A DNA stretch of 40,748 bases from Actinophytocola sp. Its GTDB lineage: Bacteria > Actinomycetota > Actinomycetes > Mycobacteriales > Pseudonocardiaceae. A program made the position numbers and the translations under genes. The stretch spans positions 1-40,748 of the forward strand of contig NZ_WHTD01000066.1 in the NCBI RefSeq assembly GCF_009379765.1, read 5' to 3'. The stretch's first letter is position 1. Every line of letters starts with the position of its first letter. This document shows positions 15,457-21,173 of the stretch, piece after piece. The notes beneath the pieces were generated by a model. That model was given only the letters and a program-made list of their open reading frames with translations, ran no database searches and was not told the DNA's origin.

Positions 15457-16287
15457 TCAGCTGAGCTCCGCGACGACCGCCGTCACGCCGGGGTCGCCGA
15501 AGAGGATCGTGTAGTGGTTGGTGCCCGGGACCGTCTTCAACGCGAGCCCGGCGAGCTGGTCGGGGTCGGGGTACAGCGGCGTCGGCTGGTCGAACATGCC
15601 GCGCTCGGCCCGCAGGAACGGGGTGTTCGCCGGCAGGGCCGCGAACGCCGCGCGGGCGGCCGCGCCGGTGTGCAGGTCGACGAAGTCGGTGCGCATGGCC
15701 TCCTCGGACACCTTGCTGCGCAGCTGGTCGCCCTCGCCGGTGAGGTCGTAGTCCACATAGGCCTCGATGGCCGGCGACCAGTCGGCGAACGCGGGGTGCG
15801 CGCGCCAGAAGTCGCGGTAAGCCTCCTTGGTGGGGAAGCGCATCCGGAGCCGCCGCGCGGCGGGGCCGAGAGCCTCGTCCGGGTCACCGTCCGGCGCGGG
15901 CAGCGGCGGGCCGCCGTCGACGAGGACGAGCTTCCGCACGCGGTCGGGACGGCGGTGGGTGAGCACGGCGGCCACGAACCCACCCATGGAGTGCCCGACG
16001 ACCGTGGCCCGCTCGATGCCGAGCGCGTCGAGGGCGGCGACGCAGTCCTCGGCGTGCGCGACCATCCCGAACGGCCCCGGCAGCGTGCCGCTCCCGCCCC
16101 GGCCGCGGAGGTCGGGCGCGACGACCGGCCCGCCGAGGCGGCGCGCGACCTCGACCCACGCCATGCTCGACGCGGTGATCCCGTGGACAGCCAGGACCGG
16201 CGCTCCGGCGGCGAGGTCACCCCAGACCGCGACCGTGAGCTCACCACCGGTCACGGGGACGCGGACGTGGGACGGGTTGGCGGGCAC
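15457..16287 (-). CDS. Alpha/beta hydrolase, first of three
   Basis: A 276-residue hydrolase. The start is GTG at 16287, chosen because GGAGGTG lies just upstream; the frame is open further but the extra residues are unlike protein. Motifs are VLAVHGITASSMAW, VVAPDLRGRGGSG, ATVVGHSMGGFVAAV (GxSxG, Ser about 98), and a late LKTVPGTNHYTILFG that supplies the His. It resembles the common peroxidase/esterase-type hydrolases. It leads an operon of three hydrolases transcribed left. The function is otherwise not evident. Confidence 0.85.
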   Translation of the reverse strand: MPANPSHVRVPVTGGELTVAVWGDLAAGAPVLAVHGITASSMAWVEVARRLGGPVVAPDLRGRGGSGTLPGPFGMVAHAEDCVAALDALGIERATVVGHSMGGFVAAVLTHRRPDRVRKLVLVDGGPPLPAPDGDPDEALGPAARRLRMRFPTKEAYRDFWRAHPAFADWSPAIEAYVDYDLTGEGDQLRSKVSEEAMRTDFVDLHTGAAARAAFAALPANTPFLRAERGMFDQPTPLYPDPDQLAGLALKTVPGTNHYTILFGDPGVTAVVAELS

Positions 16288-16431
16288 GAGCCACCTCCGC
16301 GGGCGCAGCGCTGGGAACCGGATCGTCGCCAATGCGCGTCCCATCGGCAAGGTGGCCGCCCACCACGTCGCCCTCGCCGGCCATGTGCGCCGCCCACACA
16401 CGGCGTATTTCCAGCAATTTTCGATAAATGA

Positions 16432-16461
16432 TTGACGGCGCGCCGGGACGTAGGACATTAT
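16432..16461 (+). promoter_or_regulatory. Putative sigma-70 promoter of a small gene
   Basis: TTGACG at 16432-16437 and CATTAT at 16456-16461 are separated by 18 bases. The region is AT-richer than its neighbourhood. It precedes the small ORF at 16490 by 28 bases. Assignment rests on motif match only. Confidence 0.45.
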
Positions 16462-16489
16462 TGATCGGAACAACAATGAAGGGATTGTC

Positions 16490-16618
16490 ATGACGAGCAT
16501 GTGGATGCGAGAGTCGCAGGGCCGATCCGGCGCTGTGGCCGCTGCCGCGTGCCTGTGGCAGGCCCACCTCCACGAATATGCGCGGCGGTCGCTTTGCGGC
16601 TCGGGCTCCCCGCCGTGA
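16490..16618 (+). CDS. Small ORF (42 codons) in a complete transcription unit
   Basis: The frame starts MTSMWMRESQGRSG, continues with an Ala-rich piece AVAAAACLWQAHLHEYARRS and ends LCGSGSPP. A ribosome site GAAGGGA lies six bases before the ATG, a promoter-like pair lies at 16432-16461, and an intrinsic terminator begins 24 bases after the stop. Together these make a self-contained unit with one short product. Two cysteines and two tryptophans stand out in 42 residues. I recognise no family. It may be a leader peptide, a secreted or modified peptide, or a small regulator. It could also be a chance frame. Confidence 0.45.
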   Translation: MTSMWMRESQGRSGAVAAAACLWQAHLHEYARRSLCGSGSPP

Positions 16619-16642
16619 CCTGCGTCTAAGGTCATGACCTGG

Positions 16643-16684
16643 GAGCCGCCCATCGGGAAACCGATCCGGGCGGCTCTTCTGTTT
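16643..16684 (+). terminator. Intrinsic terminator with T-rich tail
   Basis: The arms GAGCCGCC and GGCGGCTC pair, with a second inner stem ATCGG-CCGAT around GAAA. The T-rich tail TTCTGTTT follows directly. This is the strongest classical terminator in the window. It closes the small-ORF unit before the tRNA array. Confidence 0.8.
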
Positions 16685-16706
16685 CGTGTGCAATTTTAAT
16701 TGGCGA

Positions 16707-16775
16707 ATCGGCGAGCTTCGGAAGCGGCGCGGCCTCCAAAACCGCGGCCAGGGGGTTCGACTCCTCCCGCCGGTG
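16707..16775 (+). tRNA. tRNA-Trp-like (anticodon CCA), atypical
   Basis: The acceptor ATCGGCG pairs along all seven positions with CGCCGGT (one U-G). The anticodon loop CTCCAAA gives CCA (Trp), on the stem GCGGC-ACCGC, whose top pair is a C-A mismatch. The variable loop is GGCCA, and the T arm is GGGGG-TTCGACT-CCTCC. The D arm is very short (GCTT, three-base loop CGG, AAGC) and position 8 is A, not T. Total length is only 69 bases without CCA. It lies 22 bases after a strong terminator. A normal tRNA-Trp gene is expected elsewhere in the genome. This one may be an array-type or decayed tRNA. Confidence 0.55.
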
Positions 16776-16812
16776 CATTTCCGCGCGCAATTCTTTGGGG
16801 CGTGCGTGTTGG

Positions 16813-16841
16813 TTGACAACTCCACAGCGGAGCAGACATTC
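16813..16841 (+). promoter_or_regulatory. Possible promoter of the tRNA-Tyr gene
   Basis: TTGACA at 16813-16818 is a perfect -35 match. ACATTC at 16836-16841, 17 bases on, is a weak -10. It lies 43 bases before the tRNA-Tyr acceptor. Between them a long hairpin GTCCGCC-GGCGGAC can form around 16842-16882. Confidence 0.35.
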
Positions 16842-16884
16842 CGTCCGCCTCGTCGCTGCCCCCGTGGCGCGGCCGGGCGGACAC

Positions 16885-16966
16885 GGTGGAGACGGGCTGC
16901 GGAGCCCGACCCGGCTGTAACCCGGGCGCCGACCAGGCACAGGTGGTTCGACTCCACCCTCCACCA
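16885..16966 (+). tRNA. tRNA-Tyr (anticodon GTA), unusual D arm
   Basis: The acceptor GGTGGAG pairs perfectly with CTCCACC; the discriminator is A. The anticodon stem CCCGG-CCGGG is perfect around the loop CTGTAAC (anticodon GTA, Tyr). A 15-base variable region fits class II. The T arm is GGTGG-TTCGACT-CCACC. The D arm is unusual: GGGCT closes on AGCCC with a four-base loop GCGG, and C16893-G16908 extends it to six pairs. That layout is like tRNA-Sec, not normal tRNA-Tyr, and position 8 is A. It ends exactly where palindromic element copy 2 starts. Confidence 0.7.
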
Positions 16967-17135
16967 CTAGGCCATGTCTCGCGGATCTTGGATCGTGGTA
17001 TTCGCGCCCAGTTGTCCCCTGGCCGCGTTGTCGGAAGGCCCGAATACAACCTGGTATGCGCGGCCTTCCGCCGCCTTGCCAGGCGCCAGCTGGGTCACGA
17101 ATCCCATCGACCAAGACCCACGAGACACGACCTAA
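16967..17135 (+). repeat. Palindromic MITE-like element, copy 2, between two tRNA genes
   Basis: The 25-base ends at 16967-16991 and 17111-17135 are inverted repeats matching at about 20 of 25 positions (both read TAGG.C.TGTCTCG.GG.TCTTGG). The core at 17026-17081 has CGTTG, CCCGAATACA, GGTAT and CGCCTTGCCA. A perfect nine-base hairpin CGGAAGGCC-GGCCTTCCG surrounds the centre. The element begins at the first base after the tRNA-Tyr discriminator and ends at the last base before the tRNA-Arg acceptor. It contains no convincing gene. Confidence 0.75.
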
Positions 17136-17209
17136 TGCCCTGTAGCTCAGGAGGACAGAGCGCGCCGCTACGAACGGCGAGGTCCCGGGTTCGAGTCCTG
17201 GCAGGGCAG
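17136..17209 (+). tRNA. tRNA-Arg (anticodon ACG)
   Basis: The acceptor TGCCCTG pairs perfectly with CAGGGCA; the discriminator is G. T8-A9 and the D arm GCTC-GAGC with a GG-bearing loop are canonical. The anticodon stem CGCCG-CGGCG holds the loop CTACGAA, anticodon ACG (read as ICG). The variable loop is AGGTC and the T arm CCGGG-TTCGAGT-CCTGG has one G-U. It is the most regular member of the array. CCA is not encoded. Confidence 0.87.
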
Positions 17210-17235
17210 CGGTGCCGTGGGTACCCATGGCACAC

Positions 17236-17307
17236 CGGGTGCGAGGGAGGCGGCAACCCATCCGCTTCGGGCGCGGAAGAGACCGCGTTCGACTCGCGGG
17301 CGCCCGA
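17236..17307 (+). tRNA. tRNA-Pro (anticodon CGG)
   Basis: The acceptor CGGGTGC pairs with GCGCCCG (one U-G); the discriminator is A. The anticodon stem TCCGC-GCGGA holds TTCGGGC, anticodon CGG, as in normal actinobacterial tRNA-Pro. The variable loop is AGAGA and the T arm CCGCG-TTCGACT-CGCGG is perfect. The D stem is only GGG-CCC and position 8 is G instead of T, so it is not fully canonical. It lies 26 bases after tRNA-Arg. Confidence 0.78.
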
Positions 17308-17317
17308 CTGTCGCCAA

Positions 17318-17389
17318 GGCGCGTTGGTCCAGTGGGACGGACACCGGCTTCTCACGCCGGAGACACCGGTTCGACCCCGGTACGCGTCG
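17318..17389 (+). tRNA. tRNA-Glu (anticodon CTC)
   Basis: The acceptor GGCGCGT pairs with ACGCGTC (one G-U); the discriminator is G. T8 is present and the D arm GTCC-GGAC is regular. The anticodon stem CCGGC-GCCGG holds TTCTCAC, anticodon CTC. The T arm is ACCGG-TTCGACC-CCGGT. It is 10 bases after tRNA-Pro. CCA is not encoded. A transposase-like remnant starts within ten bases of its 3' end, so this tRNA may have served as an insertion point. Confidence 0.82.
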
Positions 17390-17394
17390 CTTAC

Positions 17395-17520
17395 CTGAAG
17401 GAGTTGGAGGGGCTGCGGAGGTTTCCGGAGATCGGCCGGGAGGAGTTCCGGTTCTTCACGTTGACTGCGGCGGATGTGGGGTTCGTCGGTCCGGGTCGGG
17501 GCCTGCGCCTCGGGTGCGCT
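17395..17520 (+). pseudogene. Remnant of a Tn3-type transposase (DUF4158-like N-terminus)
   Basis: The frame reads LKELEGLRRFPEIGREEF, then RFFTLTAADVGFVGPGRG. The RFPEIGREE...FFTLTAADVAFVDPGRG pattern is what I associate with the N-terminal DUF4158 domain of actinobacterial Tn3-family transposases. It follows the tRNA-Glu directly. After GPGRG the similarity is lost, and the minus-strand reductase gene ends at 17532. So only about 40 codons survive. It could be a trace of a transposon that once sat beside the tRNA array. Recognition is from memory, without a database search. Confidence 0.5.
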
Positions 17521-17531
17521 GATCGGCCGGC

Positions 17532-18134
17532 TCAGCGGACTCGGTCGTAGACGAGGGCCAACGTGCCGTGCTCGCCCGCGGCCTGGCTGGCGAGCGCCCA
17601 CTGCCCCGCGGGCAGGCCGTCGTCGAAGAGGCGCGGCCCGCCGCCGAGGAAGACCGGAAAGATCGTGATCGCCAGCCGGTCGACCTTGTCTGCCGCCAGC
17701 AGCGCCTTGATGACGCTCGCGCTGGAGAGCACGAGAATGTCGCCGCCTTCGGTCGCCTTGAGCTCCGCGACCACCTCGGCGGTCGGCTTGTCGACGATCG
17801 TCGTCCGCTCCCACGGCGCCTCGCCGAGGGTGGCGGAGAGGACCACCTTGTCGGTGCCGACGAGCCACTTCGCGAAGCCCTCGTCGCGCGGGTCGGCACC
17901 CTCCATGCCGATGACCGTGGGCCAGAAACCGAGGAACCCCTCGGCGTTGACCCGCCCGAGCAGGGCCGTCGTCGCCGGCTCCCAGAGGCTGGTCAGGTGG
18001 TCGCGGGCGACGTCGGTGACGGCGTACGGCATCACCCAGCCCATGTCCTGAGGGTCGCCCGGCCCGACGTAGTGGCCGTCGAGGGAGAGGCTCATGTTGG
18101 TGACGACTCTGCGGCCGGCGGTCTGCTCTGTCAC
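17532..18134 (-). CDS. RibD_C/dihydrofolate-reductase-fold protein (1)
   Basis: A 200-residue member of the RibD C-terminal family. The N-terminus has VVTNMSLSLDGHYVGPGDPQ, then LLGRVNAEGFLGFWP, LVGTDKVVLSATL, GGDILVLSSASVIKALLAAD and AITIFPVFLGGGPRLFDDGL. The start is GTG 18134, overlapping the stop of the upstream ArsR-SRPBCC gene, with AAGGAG seven bases before. Proteins of this fold bind NADPH. In actinobacteria they are often paired with stress regulators, and the substrate is usually unknown. Probably controlled by the ArsR protein encoded just upstream. Confidence 0.88.
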   Translation of the reverse strand: MTEQTAGRRVVTNMSLSLDGHYVGPGDPQDMGWVMPYAVTDVARDHLTSLWEPATTALLGRVNAEGFLGFWPTVIGMEGADPRDEGFAKWLVGTDKVVLSATLGEAPWERTTIVDKPTAEVVAELKATEGGDILVLSSASVIKALLAADKVDRLAITIFPVFLGGGPRLFDDGLPAGQWALASQAAGEHGTLALVYDRVR

Positions 18135-18994
18135 TTCGTGCTCCTTGTGTCGGTGCTGACGGTGCCGACGGTGTCGTGCGAGTCCGCGGCGAGGGTCGCC
18201 GCGAGCTTGTCGAGGCACTGGCCGAAGCCGATCTCGATGCCTGCAATGAAGTCCGCGGAGTCGACAGTGCTGTCGGTGATCCGGTAATGGACGTCGAGGT
18301 CCGTGCCGGTGTCGGTGGGCCGGAGGCCGAGGTCGACGTGGGCGGTGAAGGCGAGGCCGCCGTCGCGAAGCAGAGGGGAGAGCCGGTAGGCGAGGCGCTC
18401 ACCGGGGCGTACGTCGTCGACGACTCCCTCCGCGCGCCCGGCGACCAGGTCGGAGCCGTCGACGTCCTCGGCATCGCGGTACTCCTGGACGATCCGCCCA
18501 CCCGGTCGCGCCTCGAAGACGAGCTCGGAGACGCGGAGGTCGTCGGGCGTCCACCATCGGGCGAGCAGGGAGGCCTCGGTCAGGTGGCGCCAAACCAGCC
18601 CGGGGCCCCCCGTCAGCGACCGGAGGAACCTGAACGAGCGGCCGTCGGCCCACCCCGACTCCTCCGCGGCGAGCCGCTCTGCGTGGAGGCTGAGCCCGTA
18701 GCGGTCGTAGGTCGCGCGCGGGCCACCGACCTGGTCCGCGGTGTCGGCGATCCGGTTGAGCGCAGCCGCCAGGTCCCGCAGTGGAGCGGGCCGGAGCGCG
18801 TAGATGCGGCGCTGGCCGGTGCGCTGGGCGGTGACTACGCCGGCGCGCTCGAGGGTCTGCAGGTGCTTGGTCGTCTGCGGCTGGCGCGCCTCGGCGAGCT
18901 GGGCGAGGACGCCGACCGAGCGGGGCCGCTCGGCCAACAAGCCCACGAGCCGCCAGCGGGCCGGGTCGGCCAGTGCGGTGAGGAGTGCGTCCAT
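18131..18994 (-). CDS. ArsR-family HTH fused to an SRPBCC (AHSA1-like) domain
   Basis: A 287-residue two-domain protein. The N-terminal winged helix (residues 1-85) shows LADPARWRLVGLLAERPRSV, then RQPQTTKHLQTLERAGVV and RRIYALRPAPL, the ArsR pattern without metal-binding cysteines. The C-terminal part is AHSA1/SRPBCC: FLRSLTGGPGLVWRHLTEAS, LARWWTPDDLRVSE, then FEARPGGRIVQEY and a final helix FGQCLDKLAATL. Such fusions regulate their own operon and may bind a hydrophobic ligand in the SRPBCC cavity. The stop overlaps the start of the reductase gene. A promoter with an internal repeat lies immediately upstream. Confidence 0.9.
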   Translation of the reverse strand: MDALLTALADPARWRLVGLLAERPRSVGVLAQLAEARQPQTTKHLQTLERAGVVTAQRTGQRRIYALRPAPLRDLAAALNRIADTADQVGGPRATYDRYGLSLHAERLAAEESGWADGRSFRFLRSLTGGPGLVWRHLTEASLLARWWTPDDLRVSELVFEARPGGRIVQEYRDAEDVDGSDLVAGRAEGVVDDVRPGERLAYRLSPLLRDGGLAFTAHVDLGLRPTDTGTDLDVHYRITDSTVDSADFIAGIEIGFGQCLDKLAATLAADSHDTVGTVSTDTRSTK

Positions 18995-19001
18995 GAGGAC
19001 G

Positions 19002-19031
19002 AGTATTCGTGACAGAGAATATTCATGTCAA
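19002..19031 (-). promoter_or_regulatory. Promoter and operator-like repeat of the ArsR-SRPBCC operon
   Basis: On the minus strand TTGACA (19026-19031) and AATACT (19002-19007) are 18 bases apart. Within it, TATTCGTGAC (19004) and TATTCATGTC (19020) form a direct repeat 16 bases apart, and GAATATTC at 19017-19024 is palindromic. The start codon follows within eight bases, so the message is nearly leaderless. Self-repression by the ArsR protein is likely. Confidence 0.55.
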
Positions 19032-19308
19032 GGAATAGTTTATGGACCAGTCGGACCAGTCGGACCGCGTCGGGATCGTCTGCTCCGCTGTGGGGGGATC
19101 CTGATGGGCCGGAAGGGGGAGAGCGGGTGCCGCGCACCGGGCGCCTGACGTCCCGAGCGCCGCCCGCATGCCACCGCGCGTGGTCGCGGCCGACTTGCTG
19201 ACCCACGCGAGCATGCCGACCTCAGTGTCCAGCCGCACCGCGAGCACCCGCCCGCCGTTGCGGCGCAGCCGGGCCGCGATCACCTGCCGGCACCAGTTCC
19301 GCGACTAC
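19032..19308. other. Gap with a possible gene fragment on the minus strand
   Basis: No complete gene. A minus-strand frame around 19180-19283 gives a protein-like string (VIAARLRRNGGRVLAVRLD then TEVGMLAWVSKSAA), which then degrades into low-complexity sequence. It may be the tail of a lost gene. I cannot name it. Confidence 0.3.
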
Positions 19309-19851
19309 TCAGCCGAGCACGCGGAACCACAGGTTGGTCCCGTGCGGCACCCCGGAGAGGCTGATGCGCTCCAGCCGCACGTCGGCCCCGCCGGGCTGGT
19401 CGAACAGCCGGACGCCGTCGCCGAGCAGGACCGGGGAAATGATCACCAAGACCTCGTCCAGCACGCCCGCGTCGAGGCACTGGTGCGCCACGCCGGCGCC
19501 GAGCACGGTGACGTACTTGTCGCCCGCGGCCGCCTTGGCCGCGGCCACGCCTGCCGCGAGGTCACCCACGAACGTCACACCCGGCACCGCCCGGTCCGGG
19601 GCGTGGTGGGTGAGCACGAACGACGGCCCCTCCCACCCGCCGCCGAAGGCCTTGCCCTCGTTCTCGGTGCCCTTGTACGGGTCGCCGCCGCCGAAGGTCC
19701 GGTTGCCGACCAGCAGCGCGCCGACGTCGCCGACCAGCTCGTCCACCAGCGGGTTCGGCCCGAGGTACGCGGTCAGCCACGACATGTCACCCCCGGCGCC
19801 CGCGATGAACCCGTCCAGCGACATGGCGGCGGAGTAGAGCAGCTTGCCCAT
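19309..19851 (-). CDS. RibD_C/dihydrofolate-reductase-fold protein (2)
   Basis: A complete 180-residue member of the RibD C-terminal family. It shows KLLYSAAMSLDGFIAGAGGD, VGALLVGNRTFGGGDPY, GPSFVLTHHAPDRAVPGVTF, YVTVLGAGVAHQCLDAGVLD and VLVIISPVLLGDGVRLFDQP. It is close in style to, but distinct from, the copy at 17532. It lies 56 bases downstream of an ECF sigma factor on the same strand, which suggests co-transcription. The family binds NADPH; the substrate is unknown. Confidence 0.9.
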   Translation of the reverse strand: MGKLLYSAAMSLDGFIAGAGGDMSWLTAYLGPNPLVDELVGDVGALLVGNRTFGGGDPYKGTENEGKAFGGGWEGPSFVLTHHAPDRAVPGVTFVGDLAAGVAAAKAAAGDKYVTVLGAGVAHQCLDAGVLDEVLVIISPVLLGDGVRLFDQPGGADVRLERISLSGVPHGTNLWFRVLG

Positions 19852-19907
19852 CGGTTACCTCCCGTGGAGTCGTTGACCCCGTAGGAGACGACGCCCGGCC
19901 GGAAAAC

Positions 19908-20909
19908 TCATCGGTCCAGGGCGGCGGGCAGGTCGAAGGCGGCGAACAGGCTGGTGTCGTGGAACGCGGTGAGCTCGGCGATCCGGCCGTCCGCGACGCG
20001 CAGCACGACGATCGCGAACGCGCGGAACGCGGTGTCGCCGGGTGCGCGCACGTAGGAGGCGAGCGCCGGCCGCCCGTTGGCCGCGGTCGGCAGCACCCGG
20101 AAGCGGCCCACGTAGTCCGGCCGGGAGGGGTTCCAGCTCGCGGTGAGCGTGGCCATGACCGCGTCGCGGCCGAGGTACCACATCGGCCACGGCGGCATCG
20201 CCGCGCGGACGTCCTCGGCGAGCAGGTCGGCGACCGCGGTGAGGTCGGCTTGCTCCAGTGCGGCCATGTACCGCCGCAGCACCGCCCGCTCGGCCGCGGT
20301 CGGCTCGGCCGACGGCGCCCAGTCCAGCCGGCGCGAGGGCAGCTGCTCCTTCAACGTGGCGCGGGCCCGCTGCAGCGCGCTGTTCACCGACGCCACGCTG
20401 TGCTCCAGCAACGCGGCGGTGTCCCTGGCCGGCCAGCCGAGCACGTCGCGAAGGATCAGCACCGCCCGCTGCCGGGGTGGCAGGTGTTGGATCGCGGCGA
20501 GGAACGCGAGCTCGATCGTCTCCCGCGCGACGACCTCGTCCTCGGGCCACAGCTGGTCCGGGAACGGCTGCAACCAGGCGATGTCGGTGCGCGGCGGCAG
20601 GCCGACGTTCGGGTCGAACGGCGCGGCCAGGTCCTGGGGGAGCACCCGGCGCGCGCGGCCGTCGAGCGCGTCGAGGCAGGCATTCGTCGCGATCCGGTAC
20701 AGCCAGGTACGCAGCGACGAGCGCCCCGCGAAGTCGGGCAGGCCCTTCCACGCACGCAGGAACGTCTCCTGCACGAGATCCTCCGCCTCGTCGAACGAGC
20801 CCAGCATCCGGTAGCAGTGCACCCGCAGCTCGCCCCGGTGCCGCTCGACGAGCGCGGCGAACGCGGACTCGTCGCCCGCCCGCGCGGCGGCCACGACGTC
20901 GTCGTCCAC
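19908..20909 (-). CDS. ECF sigma factor with C-terminal SnoaL-like domain (SigG/SigJ type)
   Basis: A 333-residue sigma factor. Region 2 has FAALVERHRGELRVHCYRML then SFDEAEDLVQETFLRAWKGL and the RTWLYRIATNACLD helix. Region 4 has LPPRQRAVLILRDVLGWPAR then LEHSVASVNSALQRARATL. The last 120 residues (YMAALEQADLTAVADLLAED through AFAIVVLRVADGRIAELTAF) form a SnoaL-like fold, as in SigG/SigJ-type factors that lack an anti-sigma gene. The start is GTG at 20909 with AAGGAG eight bases before. The SnoaL part is thought to regulate the factor internally. A reductase gene lies downstream. Confidence 0.92.
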   Translation of the reverse strand: MDDDVVAAARAGDESAFAALVERHRGELRVHCYRMLGSFDEAEDLVQETFLRAWKGLPDFAGRSSLRTWLYRIATNACLDALDGRARRVLPQDLAAPFDPNVGLPPRTDIAWLQPFPDQLWPEDEVVARETIELAFLAAIQHLPPRQRAVLILRDVLGWPARDTAALLEHSVASVNSALQRARATLKEQLPSRRLDWAPSAEPTAAERAVLRRYMAALEQADLTAVADLLAEDVRAAMPPWPMWYLGRDAVMATLTASWNPSRPDYVGRFRVLPTAANGRPALASYVRAPGDTAFRAFAIVVLRVADGRIAELTAFHDTSLFAAFDLPAALDR

Positions 20910-21027
20910 GATGGTCTCCTTCGTGTCTTGCCGACACGCTACCGGCACGTTCTCGGCGCTGCGAGGAACGTTGCGACATAGGCGACTCCCGGCGCTCGCC
21001 CAGGTCCCCGTGCGCTGCGCGGCAGGA

Positions 21028-21071
21028 CCCGCGAGTCCAACGCTCAGGACCCGCGAGTCCAACGCCTGGGC
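21028..21071. repeat. Two tandem 22-bp units of the CCCGCGAGTCCAAC repeat
   Basis: Units start at 21028 and 21050 and differ only in their last bases (GCTCAGGA and GCCTGGGC). They lie in the gap before the sigma-factor gene. They are the same unit as the array at 37173 and the copies near 7500. Confidence 0.85.
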
Positions 21072-21108
21072 CAGACAATGGCGTGGTCCGGTACCCGTCG
21101 CACCGAAG

Positions 21109-21141
21109 GGAACGGCGCCCACCCGGGGTGAGCGCCGTTCC
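21109..21141 (-). terminator. Stem-loop after the PQQ-type dehydrogenase gene
   Basis: GGAACGGCGC (21109-21118) pairs exactly with GCGCCGTTCC (21132-21141) around a 13-base loop. It lies 33 bases beyond the stop of the leftward gene ending at 21174. Confidence 0.65.
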
Positions 21142-21173
21142 GTCTGGCGGAGATCAGTGGAGATCGGTGGAGA

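Noticed and set aside
16632..17261. Minus-strand protein frames with GGVEPP-type and LEPGTS-type strings
   Set aside because: These strings are translations of the reverse complement of tRNA T arms, not genes.
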